Assembly (NCBI RefSeq): GCF_000004195.4
Contig: NC_030677.2
Location: 64,442,222 to 64,506,221 of the forward strand
DNA: 64,000 nt
Direction: 5' to 3'
Origin: Xenopus tropicalis
Taxonomy: Eukaryota; Chordata; Amphibia; Anura; Pipidae
The translations under genes were made by a program, and so were the position numbers. Positions 11,886-23,431 of this stretch are shown here, piece after piece. Positions within the stretch are counted from its first letter, which is position 1. Each line of letters begins with the position of its first letter. The notes below the pieces were generated by a model. That model searched no databases. It was not told the DNA's origin and saw only the letters and a program-made list of their open reading frames with translations.

Positions 11886-12518
11886 GCTGTTTACTCAGGT
11901 ATAGTAATGGTTTCTGCAGAATAAATATAGTGTTCTAGGTTGCACTAATGTGGCAAATCTATTGGCAGTAAAATGCCAAAATGCCAAATAGGATTGTTGT
12001 TGTGATGGAGAATTTCCGAGCATAAAATTTGAGAAGCTACTGTATATTGACTACATTTCTTTAGGTTTGGGTTAGGTATTTTAGAACCTACTGAAAAAAC
12101 ATAAATGATTTGCAATTTATTAGATTTTTCTCTTCAATATTAACATAATTTTTAAATATTATCAGTAACACAGGTTTTTTATTTTTGTCAGCTGTGGGTG
12201 CTGTGAGTAAAGAGAGACTAAGATCAAAAATAAAGGTCATGATTTTTTAATCACAATATTATTTACCCAGTTGTAATGATGGCTTCTTCTCTGTAAAAAA
12301 AAATATTAGCATTTAAAAATAAACAACTTGTCCTAATTGTTAACTCACATTTTGCATTGAGGATTAATGATTTAGAGGGGTGTTAGCGCTCTGCTGAGCT
12401 CTAACAACCCATTCTGTAACATGAGGGATTCACTAGCATTAGGATTTCCCAGACTGACTTTTATTGTTAAGTGATTGTTTACTTGCATTTGAAAACAAGG
12501 TGTAATTTATCTATGAAA
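11886..12518. other. No recognised feature
   Basis: This is AT-rich DNA without visible termini, tandem units or coding potential. Confidence 0.35.
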
Positions 12519-12833
12519 TACAGGTATGGGATCCATAATCTGGAAACATTTTATACAGAAAGCTCTGCATTACAGAAAGGCCATTTCCCATATTCTATTA
12601 TAATTAAATTTTTTTTAAAAATGATTCTCTTTCTCTCTCTTTTTCTCTGTAATAAAACAGTACCTTGTACTTGATTACCATAGTTAATCAGGCAGAACAA
12701 TCCCATTGGGTTTATTTAATGTTTAAATTATTTTTTAGCAGACTTAAAGTATGGAGATCCATATTACAGAAAGATCCCATATCTGTAAAACTCCAGGTCC
12801 CCAGAATTCTGGATAACAGGTCCCATACCTGTA
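12519..12833 (+). mobile_element. ACAGGTATGGG-family MITE, complete
   Basis: The ends are TACAGGTATGGGATCC and GGTCCCATACCTGTA, an inverted repeat of about 15 bp. The interior includes TTACAGAAAGGCCATTTCCC and ACCTTGTACTTGATTACC, typical of the family. It is about 315 bp and non-coding, with a T-rich middle. Confidence 0.8.
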
Positions 12834-13089
12834 TTTACAAATGTTAGAACACTAAGGGGTGAAAAAGACCAGATTCTAGGTGCAGCTGACAGTGTCAGTG
12901 TGGACAAGGCAGCCCTAACTTGTGTGTCTGAATGGGTCGCAACTTAGCAGCAGGTAGGGGACTAGAATGGGGATGCCTATGTGCAAAGTGCAGAAAAATG
13001 CCAGTCTGCACCTATTTTTAACACTTTGCACTTAGTAAATAACATCTATATTAATTTTTAATGCATTGTGGTTCAAATGCATTTGCTGG

Positions 13090-13391
13090 TACAGGAATGG
13101 GATACAGAAGCCCATTATACAGAAAGCTGCAAATTACTAGAAGGCCATCTTCCATAGACTCCATTTTAATCAAATAATTCAACATGTTAAAAATTACTTT
13201 CTTTTTCTCTGTAATAATATAACAATACCTTGTACTTGATCCCAGCTAAGATATAATTAATCCTTGCTGGTGGCAAAGCCATCCTATTGGCTTTTTCAAT
13301 GTTTTAATGTGTTTTTTTAATAGACTTAAGGAATGGAGATCCAAATTACAGAAAGACCCCTTATCCAGAAAACCCCAGGTCCCATACATAT
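13090..13391 (+). mobile_element. ACAGGTATGGG-family MITE
   Basis: It starts TACAGGAATGGGATACAG and contains CCTTGTACTTGATCCCAGC and TTACAGAAAGACCCCTTATC. It stops at CCCAGGTCCCATACATATAC, so the right terminal repeat is degenerate and the segment before it is shortened. Confidence 0.75.
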
Positions 13392-13467
13392 ACTTGTCTG
13401 ACTGTATCTATTGTAATTCTTCTCTGGCAAAAACAAAGTAGGTTCTGTTTTGTTTTATGGGACGTAA

Positions 13468-13475
13468 TATAGGTA
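13468..13475. repeat. Target duplication of hAT element, left
   Basis: TATAGGTA directly precedes the element and is repeated exactly at 13915-13922. Confidence 0.8.
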
Positions 13476-13914
13476 TAGGGATGTAGCGAACATCGCTAAA
13501 AATGTTCGCGGACCCGTTCGCGGACTTTCGGCAAAACTCGCGAATATTCGCGAACTTTGCGAACCCCATAGACTTCAATGGGAAGGCGAACTTTAAAACC
13601 TAGAAAAGCCATTTCTGGCCAGAAAACTGATTTTAAAGTTGTTTAAAGGGTGCCACGACCTGGACAGTGGCATGCAGGAGGGGGATCAAGCAAAAATTTC
13701 TCTGAAAAATACTTTGTAAAAAAAACGCAAAAAAAAAAAAAACGCAAAAAAAAACCGCTAAAAAATAACGAAAGAAAAAAAAAAAATAACGCCAAAAAAA
13801 CCCGCGGCGAACCCAAAATGGCGAACATCGCCAAAAGTCAGCGAATTTGCGCGAACGCGAACACCCGATGTTCGCGCGAATTAGTTCGCCGGCGAACAGT
13901 TCGCTACATCTCTA
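13476..13914. mobile_element. hAT-type MITE, TAGGGATGTAGCGAAC family (439 bp)
   Basis: The ends are TAGGGATGTAGCGAAC and GTTCGCTACATCTCTA, an inverted repeat with one mismatch in 16 bp. It is flanked by a perfect 8-bp duplication TATAGGTA, the length made by hAT transposases. The interior is rich in repeated TTCGCG/GCGAAC words on both sides and has a central run of A-rich CGCAAAAAA motifs (13715-13800). Open frames across it are by-products of this composition. The TAG...CTA borders resemble those of the TAGTGATGAGCGAAT family in this window, so they are probably related. Confidence 0.8.
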
Positions 13915-13922
13915 TATAGGTA
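13915..13922. repeat. Target duplication of hAT element, right
   Basis: TATAGGTA is identical to 13468-13475. Confidence 0.8.
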
Positions 13923-14280
13923 TAGAGCCAGGATCAAAACTTTGCATATTCACTTGGAAATATACAAGCATCAATTAAACTTTAGGGCTTTTAAATATGG
14001 AAATGCAGGGTGAAATTTCTGACATAGATCACATCTGTAATGTCTGTGACGCCCGATTCTTTAGGTGCAAATTTGCTGCTCATTTTTATGCAGCACTTGT
14101 TGCTATACTTACCCAGAATTCATCCGAAAATAATCAGGGTCAAATTGCCACCTGAGGCCAAAATGTACAAGTGGAAGAAGCAGTTTGGATGCAAGTACCT
14201 TTAATGAATGGACATCATTTTAAACAACAGCTGCAGTAATTTAAGCAGGACCACAACTGCGATAAATAAAGAAGCCCTTA

Positions 14281-14559
14281 GGCTGATGCCACACGGGCGT
14301 ATTCTAGGCAAGCCGAAAAACACTAGCCGAGAATACGCCCCTCTACTCTACATTTACCCTACCTTGTGCCTGCACCCAAATGAATGGAATATGCTTGGGT
14401 GCAGGCACATGTAGCCATTATCCGCCAAAAAAGAACCTGCACCTGAGCGTATTTCATTCATTCGGGGGCAGGCACAGGTAGGACCGTATGGCGGAATTTC
14501 CGGCAATCGATTTTCGGCTTGCCGAAAATATATGCCATATACTCAGTGTGGCATCAGCC
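14281..14559. mobile_element. PIF/Harbinger-type MITE, GGCTGATGCCACAC family
   Basis: The termini GGCTGATGCCACAC and GTGTGGCATCAGCC are perfect inverted repeats flanked on both sides by TTA (14278-14280 and 14560-14562). A 3-bp TWA duplication is the PIF/Harbinger signature. The interior holds a second layer of inverted repeats: GGGTGCAGGCAC answers GTGCCTGCACCC (14366-14408), and GCAAGCCGAAAA answers TTTTCGGCTTGC. It is 279 bp and non-coding. Confidence 0.8.
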
Positions 14560-14562
14560 TTA

Positions 14563-15176
14563 TGTCTCAAACCTTACTCATTTATGGTTACATGACAAGG
14601 GGACTCCTCAATTGCCCTTTGCCTTCAGCCATCCCTCTGAACCCCATTGTTACATACCTTAATAAAACACCAGGAGCCAGAAATGGGTAAAAAGAGGCCA
14701 CAGCATTTATTTACATTTTATCAAATAAATAGGACCTTGCCAGCCTCACCCCAAGGCAATATTCAAAGCCAGAATTCCATAAGAGATCGCAACTATGCTC
14801 TGCTGTTCCTTACTGAAGACTTGAGATCAGCACTATGTCATTATATCCACCACTGAGTATTAGGTTGCCTCTACCTACAGAGAGGATGGCCCCAAACTCT
14901 GCTACCAGCAGGAGCTGCATCTCCCACCATGAGAGAAGTTCAGCAGCCCTGCTGCCGGTCCTGAATCTGCAGTGCCTCAATGATAGGAAATCCAAGCAGG
15001 CTGTCACCTAGCACAAGCAGTAGTAGCGTCTGTATCAATCAACCAACCATGCAGTCAAAGGAGAGAAGCTCCTTTCTCCCTCTTCTAAAATTTCCTGTAC
15101 AGTACTCTGGCAAGGTCCTACCACTGCTGTGACAGATACAACTTAAAATACATTAACAAATATCCACTGTTTTGAT
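14563..15176. other. No recognised feature
   Basis: The base composition is mixed and moderately GC. There are no termini or coding motifs. Confidence 0.35.
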
Positions 15177-15300
15177 TCAGAGGAAGGCAAAAAACCCAGC
15201 CTGAAGCCTGTGCCAATTATGCCTCAAGAGGGAAAAAATTCCTTCCTGACCCCACCTGGCGATCGGAAAATTCCCTGGATCAAGGATTTGACTTTCATTT
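15177..15300 (-). mobile_element. LINE/SINE 3' tail fragment (L2/CR1-like), minus
   Basis: CAGAGGAAGGCAAAAAACCC, AAAAAATTCCTTCCTGACCC and TCCCTGGATCAAGG are the conserved words of a vertebrate retroposon tail that I recall from frogs, fish and lizards. They normally lie beside the ACATAGGGTTGAAAAAAGAC block seen at 58.96 kb. The fragment reads on the minus strand. No reverse transcriptase sequence is present. Confidence 0.5.
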
Positions 15301-16599
15301 AACATAAATAATACCATGCAGACTCTCGCATTCATACTGTATAGTGTTACCGAAACCACAATATAACAGTGCATATAGGAAAACTTTCACATTCTGTTAT
15401 TAACAGATAATATGAGAGCATAAAGAAGAAAATATCTTCTTTTACAAAATATGCAAAAAAGAGGGGAGTGTGGGTGGGATGTTTCTACCTGTTCAGAAGA
15501 TAGGAAGTGAACTCCTCCTCTTGTGACATCACATCCCTATCCTTCTCCACCCCCAGCCCAGCTTTCCCCCTCCTTAACTTATTGCTTCTCACCCAATCAC
15601 AGCTGCATCTGATTTTTCCAATCTTTAAACATAAACCAGTGTAATCTGGCTGCTGGTCATTCGGATCCCTTGTCATGCAGCCCCTGCGTTTATAGCTTCA
15701 GGGCTTTCTGCACTTTGGCATAGTGATGCATGCGACTGACTTAGCTACAAGAGTAGAATAGATCAGAAAGCTTAGGAGAGGCAGAGAAAATAAAACCATT
15801 GAGCTTTTAAAATGCATTAATTGTACACAATTCAGATCTGTAATATTACAGAATGTAATACAGCAGTATTAAACATATGCAAAAAATTAAGTGGGATAAA
15901 TAAGGTCTGCTTTGTTAAGATCAAATCCCATTTATCCAGAAAAATGTAAAATTGTAAATTCTAAGCTAGATGGTTTTAAGGTTCTTTACCTAATGTAAGC
16001 CCTAGCTTTGGGAATAAGGAGCTGCTAAAAACATAATTTATTTTATGTATCCCGGGCTCCCCTGACATATCACAGTAGGTCTTTGTAAAGTATTTATGCA
16101 TAAAGATGCTGTAACACTCAAAGGTATTAGACATTCGCTGATTTCCAGTAGTAGAGTGTGGGGTTATTACATATTCAACAATAAAAGTGTTTTGTTTCAA
16201 TTACTCAATACTCATGTGTACACATGGCAAATATCAGACTAATGTCTGTTTTTTTAATGTGTGGGAGTTATAATTACCGTCCAGGTTTGCAGTCTGCCTG
16301 GCAGCTGGAAGCCATAATTAATCTCATCTGATTTCAACCCTTAAATATCAACAATTTTCCACCTCCCTAGCAAGATGGAAAATTGTAATTCACTATCCGC
16401 CTACTATCATCATTTATTTTTGCCTTTGCCTGGTAAAACTGTATTGCACAATCTGACTTATATTATCAAGAAATTGTCAAGCAATATCTCAATAAATGTG
16501 AGAAGTGTAACATAGATACATCTGCGTTTATGGCATCTATAATCAAACCTCACCCAAAACCCATGTATCAAATTCATTTAATGTTTAATTATATGGATG
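15301..16599. other. No recognised feature
   Basis: The DNA is unique-looking. The short pyrimidine-rich stretch at 15515-15590 is not a recognised element. Confidence 0.35.
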
Positions 16600-16757
16600 A
16601 CAGCGAGTCTTTTTCGGCAATTTGCGTGAAATCGTGCCGCCGCGTCTGCCATCCCGCCGGTGGGATGGCAGGGGAAGGCAACTCGGGGAGATTAGTCGCC
16701 CGCGAACAGGGAGTTTTGCCGCGGGCGACTAATCTCCCCGTGTGCCAGAGCCCTTAC
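16600..16757. mobile_element. Hairpin-rich MITE, GGGCTCTGGCACAC family
   Basis: The right end GTGCCAGAGCCC abuts TTA, the site used by PIF/Harbinger elements. Two hairpins lie inside. One is TGCCATCCC...GGGATGGCA (16647-16670). The other is a 21-bp perfect stem, 16684-16704 with 16720-16740, built on GGGGAGATTAGTCGCCCGC. A second copy of the family lies at 44.98-45.16 kb. The left terminus is not visible, so the copy may be internally deleted. Confidence 0.65.
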
Positions 16758-18826
16758 AGTACATGTTAGGTCAGCCAATTAACAAGTTTTGCCTTTTACT
16801 CCCCATGCTTCTTCCTGTTACAGTCAGAGCAGCATTATTTCCTGTCAGGTGATCTCTGAGGGAACACAGCCCATCACAAAATGGTGGCTCATGAAAAAAG
16901 ATGTAAAAGGACAATATTTTCTGATATATATTACAGTTTGGTAAGATTCTTTAATAGGTCACTTAATATTATATAAACTACGTGTTGGTTAAGTATTCAT
17001 TCTGGGTGTTTAGTACTCCTTTAACACCTACAAACATCTTTTACCTGAGGAACCCACTATCTCCCTATTCCTGTGTTTCTATAACCCTATGGCTGCTACC
17101 TATGTTGCTGGAGCATTGAGGGAAGCTGCCCTTATAAAATACAGTATGGCTTCACCTTTCAGAAAGCAATAAATATTTGGGTATATGTATCTATTTTTAA
17201 CTGGATATGCCTTTTTAATATGCTCTGTTTTATGTTGCAATGCTTTTTGTGGAATTAAATATTACAATGTATTTCTATAGATACAAGTAAAATTATTTTG
17301 GCAGGCTTATTTCATATGTATCCATGGATTTGTATATCTTAAACTGAATTTAAACTAGAGGAGGCAGTTGATGCTTTATCTCCATAAAACAGTCATATAA
17401 CTTGGGTAGGTTCTACAGATCCTAGGGCATAATTTCTATAAACTATAAGGTTAACCCAAAGACTCTTGGTTGGAGATTTGTGTCCTGTACCCGGTCTGCA
17501 ACTGGGGAACAATAAGTAAATAGAGAACATCAGTGCAGCATATTACCATACCTGGCCATGATTAATTCTTCATTGAATTTGGTTCTTTGGTGTACTTTGG
17601 TATAGCAATATTAGGTCTCACTATATAAGCCATGTTTTTTTTACTAACTATTCAGAATTTCCCAGCATAGTCTATTAAGTGGGTATAATGAGTCAGGTCA
17701 GGGTCATGGTAAAACTGTCCCTGCTATCAATTCTAAAATGTTGGTAACTTTAATAAAGATTAGACGAAGAAGGGTCCTCTATCTTTGGAAGCACCGCATA
17801 TTCCAGAGCTGGACTTTATTTTTTTTTAATGATTTGACTAAAGCTTTTTCCTAATTTTCCGGGGCTTTAAAAAATAGCATGATAAAATGGCCATCAAATC
17901 TACATACGTTTTTCTTGCTATCACAGTTTTGGTGGCATGTTGTCGAAATCTGTACATTTTAACCTCTTTAAATCTTTTATTAGGGCTGAAGGGCTGAGAT
18001 TAATACCTGCTCTCATTCCCTGTATTTTTAGTGTAGCCCTTTTCCCACAAATTGAAAACATTCACCCTGCTAACTGCATGACTGAAAATGTTAAACTGAC
18101 CCTCGACTAGCTACTGGTAATAGCTTTGATTCCCTTCATTTTAGAATTGTGATAGAATGATTTTCTGCTAGTTCCATAAAACGTTCAAAGTCAACATTTA
18201 TTATATACATTCGGAATGGTCTTGCTTTGCTCAGCTTTCAGTGGCTTTTAATTCTAGCAGTTAAAAATGGCTTTTTCCACTATTTCCCGCTTTGGAGTTT
18301 AGTCTTACGACTCCACATTCTTACTGTGTTCCTTATGTTGACTTTTCAAGACGTGAGCAGTTCCAACCACATGTCATTTTTTTTCTCACAGAAAAAGATT
18401 GGTTGTATGAATGCGGTATTCATGCAAGTACATGATAGGCATAAAATAGTTCTAATCCACATAGCAAATCAATGTAATAAATGGAATCATTATGTATGTA
18501 CAACATCAGTGGGAAATAAATTACTTTTCAGAGGATTACACAGCTAATTTCTCTCTCTGCAAACAGATACACAGAAGGAATAAAAAAAAGAGTATGAGCA
18601 TTGAGTGCCAATTATAATGTCATGTACCATGTGGGTTTTGACTACATTTCAAGCCCATTTAGGTGAATCTGAGACATTTTTTTTGTTAGCAGAGTCGAAG
18701 GAAATAATTAGAGGTACAGGAAATAGTGGAATAAGAAAACATTAAAATAAATCTGTGGAAGAGTAATTCAGTTGGAGGCTAAAGACAGAAATGGTAAAGA
18801 AATAAGAACGATCTTAAGAAACCAAA
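16758..18826. other. No recognised feature
   Basis: This is AT-rich DNA of about 2 kb. A frame of about 106 codons near 18.23-18.55 kb shows no family motif and has ordinary AT-rich composition. I see no exon-like structure. Confidence 0.4.
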
Positions 18827-19231
18827 AGGGGCAGATTTACTAAAACTCCAACATTTCTCTTTTTTAATTTGACTAAAATTCGACTAAACTAATTTCCACA
18901 AATGTCTACCATTTACTTAAAAATCTGAACTGAAAAAGTCTGTATCTGTTAATTGTCGCCCTAAATAGTTGCACAAAAACCAGCAACAAAAATGCTAAAT
19001 CTCTAAAGTTTTGAGGGAAAAGAAGGATTTTTTAAGAAAGGAAAGGGATAGAAATCCTTTGACTTCTACATGATCTTGGCAAGTTTTAGCTGGCGAATTG
19101 TCGGATTTGGATTTTTATCCATTTGGATACATAGTAAATCACAAAAAATGTATGACTTTTTTCCACCAAAACTTTTAGCGCTAAAAATCGAATCAGAAAA
19201 AAAATAAGAGGGTTAGTAAATGGCCCCCTAA
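18827..19231. mobile_element. MITE, GGGCAGATTTACTAA family
   Basis: The left is GGGGCAGATTTACTAAAAC and the right is GGTTAGTAAATGGCCCCC, an imperfect inverted repeat of about 17 bp. The interior has repeated AAATTCGACTAAA-like words. It shares its termini with the elements at 24.75, 38.83 and 47.77 kb. Confidence 0.65.
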
Positions 19232-19847
19232 GTGTAAGGCTGAACAGGGTGAGAAAAATAGCCATATTTGTAATATGCAAATAAACATGTGAACCATATC
19301 AGTATCACATGGAACCATAACTGAATTTATTGAGACTTAATTTGTACTTGTTTTTTTTTAGTCCTGATATTGCATTTGGGCTTTCTATAGTATTTTGAGG
19401 GGGCTGCATACACAAACTTCAAATATACTGATTATAGCTGCTTCAGGTTTAAAACAGAATAAGAAAAAAAGAAAATCATTCCAATCAGCAATTAGATTAA
19501 GGTAAGATTTTAGTCTTATAAAAATCAAATAGGGGAAATTAGATTAGAAAATGGTCAATATGTTGATATAAGTTATTATAACTATAAAATCTTGCAATAG
19601 GCTTGGGATCAGTGTTAGCCTGGCTTGCCGGGATACCAGGATTGTTTCCAGTGGGCATTGACCTGAGTAGGCCTTTGCCCTTTCTGAAGCACAGAGCATT
19701 AATTCTACCTTTTCCAGGCTCTGCTTGTGTTACCATTTATTCCCAGAAGTAGAAGAGATATGACAAAGTTAATTTAGAACTCTGTGATGAAATCAGGGAA
19801 AGGACAGATATATTGCAAGGGAATGCAGGTAGGCTTTTAATGTTAAT

Positions 19848-19860
19848 GGGGGGGGGGGGG
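19848..19860. repeat. G13 homopolymer
   Basis: It is a run of thirteen G bases and may be length-variable. Confidence 0.9.
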
Positions 19861-20084
19861 AGGATTTTGCACAGTACAAATGGGAGAGCAAGAGCCTACT
19901 GTTATTGCTTCTGACTCCAGCAACTAATATCTATAACCTTGCACCACAAATGATGTACGTGGCATATGTAGGCAGTTGTTCCCACCCTCCACTGACATTC
20001 AGGGCTGAATCGCCAGATATGGAGGTAAAAAACAATAGGAATTCTACCCCTAAGCACTAAGCACATGCTTTTGCTCGGGTGCTT

Positions 20085-21340
20085 CAATGGATTTTGTGCC
20101 ATAAAATTTGCGAAACGGCAAGAAAATTTGCGAAATGGCGGAAAATTCTCGAAACGCATTTGTTATACAATTTTTTTTGTTGTCCACGTCTTTTTTGTTC
20201 ACACGAAAAAGGGGCTAATTTAAACATAGAAATTAGTTTAAAAATACAGGTGCCTGTCTGGAAAAAGCAATACAGGTTTCCCCACACAAACTGCTCCCCG
20301 CTCAAATCTTTTGGTCCAGGTGCAACCTGCCCCGGACCCTGCGCTCAGGTGAAAATACTCACGGCCAGGGATAACTCACTTTCAAATAAGAAAGCATTAT
20401 GCTTACCAGACAGTCCTGTTGACAGTCCTGTTGACAAATCTCGTCACAAAACTTCACACATTGGCAGTGCACTCCAGGTCAGCATAAAAAAGCCGCAACA
20501 GGTGATATTAAAATCGATCAACCTTTATTTGCGTCTTTTTTGTTGCCTGTGTCTTTTTTTTTACACAAGCGCGCCCTTTTTTTCATACGACTGCCACGGA
20601 AGTTTTGTGAAACAATTTGCCAATGGTGACTGCAGAGACTTTTTCCCTCCCTTCCAACCTTATCCCCCAATATAACCACATGACACAATAGAAACACACT
20701 GACACCATTCTTTTGTGGGTGGGGTTCGGCCACAGCTTTATTAAATTATCCAACATCAGAAATAGTCCTTGCCATGTATTTCAAACTTTACCAAACATCA
20801 CAACAAACTTTTTCGCTGTAATTATAACAAATGCCGGCCACTGCGAACGCAGAGGGCATGTGGAAACCACCAAACAACACCCGAAATTTAATGGCCAAGG
20901 ACTATCACCCGCCCTTTGCTGTGACAGACCAACTATATATAAACAAATATCAAATATTTTAATACATTTTTTTTTTTTTTATTTGAACAATCGGAACCTG
21001 AAAAGGAAACAACTATGTAAAATTGAGCAAAATTATGGGCCTATAGTTCCTTAGCTAAAAGCGCTTAAATATGGGGGGGGGGGGAGATGCCGCTCCGTGC
21101 TGCAAGGAGGTGAGATGCTGCTGTGAGAGCTGGCAGGCAAAGGGGAGGTGGGGTGAGTAGGAAGTCTCTCTTTCCCGCCCAGTATCTGAGCAGGTTAACT
21201 CCTCATGTGCTGGAGGGAAATAAGCCCTGGCTGGCTCCACAGTCCCTCAGTGCTTTCATGATGTATTTCAGCGCTGTCTAGAAATGCAGAAATTTGCTGC
21301 GAATCCATGCCTGGCGAAAAAATTTGCTCACCACAGTTCT
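20085..21340. mobile_element. Interrupted hAT copy (TAGTGATGAGCGAAT family, reverse)
   Basis: 20095-20165 (AAATTTGCGAAACGGC, AAATTCTCGAAACGCATTTG) is the reverse complement of the inner right part of the 25.5-kb hAT copy. 21290-21340 (GCTGCGAATCCATGCCTGGC, then GAAAAAATTTGCTCACCAC) is the reverse complement of its left end. About 1.1 kb of other sequence separates them, including an LTR-like segment at 20.73-21.06 kb. GTGAAACAATTTGCCAATGG at 20.61 kb is another piece of the same family. I read this as one element broken by later insertions, or adjacent fragments. Confidence 0.5.
20735..21060 (-). mobile_element. LTR-like relic, minus orientation
   Basis: Read on the minus strand it ends TTAATAAAGCTGTGGCC, with the poly(A) signal at 20737-20742. 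This matches the relic at 4.9 kb. The rest is AT-rich with a T14 run near 20968-20982. The body is not clearly alignable by eye to 4.9 kb, so the two may be different members of one LTR class. Confidence 0.35.
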
Positions 21341-21869
21341 CACCACATTGAATAACCAAGGAGATTTAAGGCTGCCAGTGCTTCGGAAATATTATAAGAC
21401 TGCACATAGCTGACAACTTATGACCTGTTCACACTGGTCCTCTGAATTAATTTGGCCAAAAATCAAAAATGCACAATTTACCCCATACCACCCTAAAGCA
21501 TGGTTCTGGGCACATCAAACTAACCCAAAACCTAACATCACTATGCTAAAAACAATGTTATTTACTCTAAAGAGTGGAAGAGGGTAACCTAAAATACAAA
21601 TTATGTTCAGCCTAAACCCATCTCACTGCTGTTTTAGGCAAACCCTCTTTCCAACCTGCAATTTCATCTCCACTTACCTTACCTAGAGATACAAACCCTT
21701 TGTTTACAGTATTCTTAACTCCACTGCTATATGTACTTCCAATTTAGACATTTCTTAGGACCAGTTATTAGATATTTCAACTCATCACAGTTTGATCTTA
21801 GCATATAAAGGTCTCCCTCAAAGGGGCTTGATAACCTATTTGTAAAACAAGGGTATAAACACTCATACA
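21341..21869. other. No recognised feature
   Basis: No termini, tandem units or coding potential were seen. Confidence 0.35.
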
Positions 21870-22202
21870 GTACAGGTATGGGATCCCTTATCCGGAAACC
21901 CATTATCCAGAAAGCTCCGAATTACGGAAAGCCTGTCTCCCATAGACTCCATTATAATCAAAGAATTCAGAATTTTAAAACTGATTATCTTTTTCTCTGT
22001 ATTAATAAAACTGTACCTTGTAACTGATCCCAATTAAGATATAAATAATCCGTATTGGATGCAAAACAATCCTATTGGGTTTAATTAATTTTTTATTGTT
22101 TTTTTAGTAGACTTAAGGTATGGAGATCCAAATTATGGAAAGACCCCTTATCCGGAATGCCCTTGGTCCCGAGCATTCTGGATAATGGGTCCTATACCTG
22201 TA
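21870..22202 (+). mobile_element. ACAGGTATGGG-family MITE, complete
   Basis: This is the best-preserved copy in the window. The ends are TACAGGTATGGGATCC and GGGTCCTATACCTGTA. The left subterminal block is AACCCATTATCCAGAAAGC then TCCGAATTACGGAAAG, and the right is CCAAATTATGGAAAGACCCC. It is about 332 bp and non-coding. Confidence 0.85.
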
Positions 22203-22448
22203 TATGCTAAAATAGGACACGTTGATAGGATCAGAGATCCCAATGGAGGACTGGGGACAAATTTGGGAAAATGCCAAGAAAAATATTACATATTCTAAGA
22301 AAAAAGAGAATTTATATAAGATATTAATATTTTGGTACCTTACCCCGGTAAGATTAAATAAAGCGTACCCTCAGGTCTCACAAATCTGCTGGAGATGTAC
22401 CTCATATATTCTGGTTCTGACCCCCCATACAAAAGCTTTTGGACAAAG

Positions 22449-22763
22449 TACAGGTATAGGACCTGCTATCCAGAAAGTTCCAAATTTTGGGAAGGCTATC
22501 TCCCATAGGCTCCATTTTAAACAAATAATTTTCATTTTTAGAAATGATTTCCATTTTCTCAGTAATGATTAAACTATACCTTGTACTTGATCCCAACTAA
22601 GATATAATTAAGCCTTATTGGATACAAAACAACCCAATTGAGTTTATCTAATGTTTAAATGATTTTTAGTAGACTTAAAGTATGGAGATCCAAAATACAG
22701 AAAGATCTCTCATCCAGAAGAACACAGGTTCTCAGCATTCTGCATAACAGATACCATACCTGA
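22449..22763 (+). mobile_element. ACAGGTATGGG-family MITE
   Basis: It starts TACAGGTATAGGACC and ends GATACCATACCTG. The middle is ACCTTGTACTTGATCCCAAC. Only about 250 bp separates it from the previous copy in the same orientation. Confidence 0.8.
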
Positions 22764-22835
22764 TTTTTTGACACGCCTTATGCATAAGACAATCCCAAAG
22801 GATATTCTTACTTTGCTCCCAGACAAACCTATTAC

Positions 22836-22885
22836 TAGTGATGAGCGATTTTTTTTGCCAGGCATGTTTTCGCTTGGGAAATTTT
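22836..22885. mobile_element. hAT end fragment (TAGTGATGAGCGA)
   Basis: TAGTGATGAGCGATTTTTTT then TGCCAGGCATG matches the left end of the 25.5-kb element. The rest is absent. Confidence 0.6.
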
Positions 22886-23431
22886 TACACTTACATAGGG
22901 GTGACCTGGGTACACAATTATTATCACCGCTTCAGTGCTACTAGAAGGACTTATAATAATAAAGTTTAGGCAATATGACTTTTACCATGTTAAATTTATC
23001 TTTTGTGCACTTTACCGACACACTGAAATCACAACCATTACACATTCCCTTTTGGGAAAACCCCATAAGGCAAGAATTGGCAGTTAATAAAGGATCAATA
23101 CAACTCCAGTCTAAGTGATGGAAAGTGTGTGAGTGTCAAGGTACTGAACAACCCAACATAACTTTCTCTCTTCCATCTCTCACCCATCATCTCTTCTACT
23201 TAGTGATATTAGATAATATGATGTTATTGCACTGTGTGAACTTGAGCAGGAAAGCCGTCGCTTGCTTCTCTTGTTCCAATTTTATTCATTGGTTTTGTTT
23301 TCTTGTTTAAAAAATAGATTTCATGACTCTGTTTTAGATTATTTTTATACTAATGTGTGTGGCATACATTTTTAACAAATAAATCGAATATTATATGGAA
23401 AAAGACAACAGTTCAAATATTATATAGAATG
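22886..23431. other. No recognised feature
   Basis: No repeat termini or coding potential were seen. Confidence 0.35.

Noticed and set aside
12970..13035. GCAAAGTGCAGAAAAATGCC / TTTGCACTTAG phrases, also near 280 bp and 36.0 kb
   Set aside because: They look like a shared low-copy repeat, but no borders or consistent length could be set.
13643..13919. Lysine-rich open frame and its antisense partner
   Set aside because: They are caused by A-rich CGCAAAAAA motifs in the hAT element.
20079..20675. Plus-strand open frame of about 198 codons
   Set aside because: It crosses hAT pieces and unrelated sequence, has no recognisable domain, and its composition follows the repeats.
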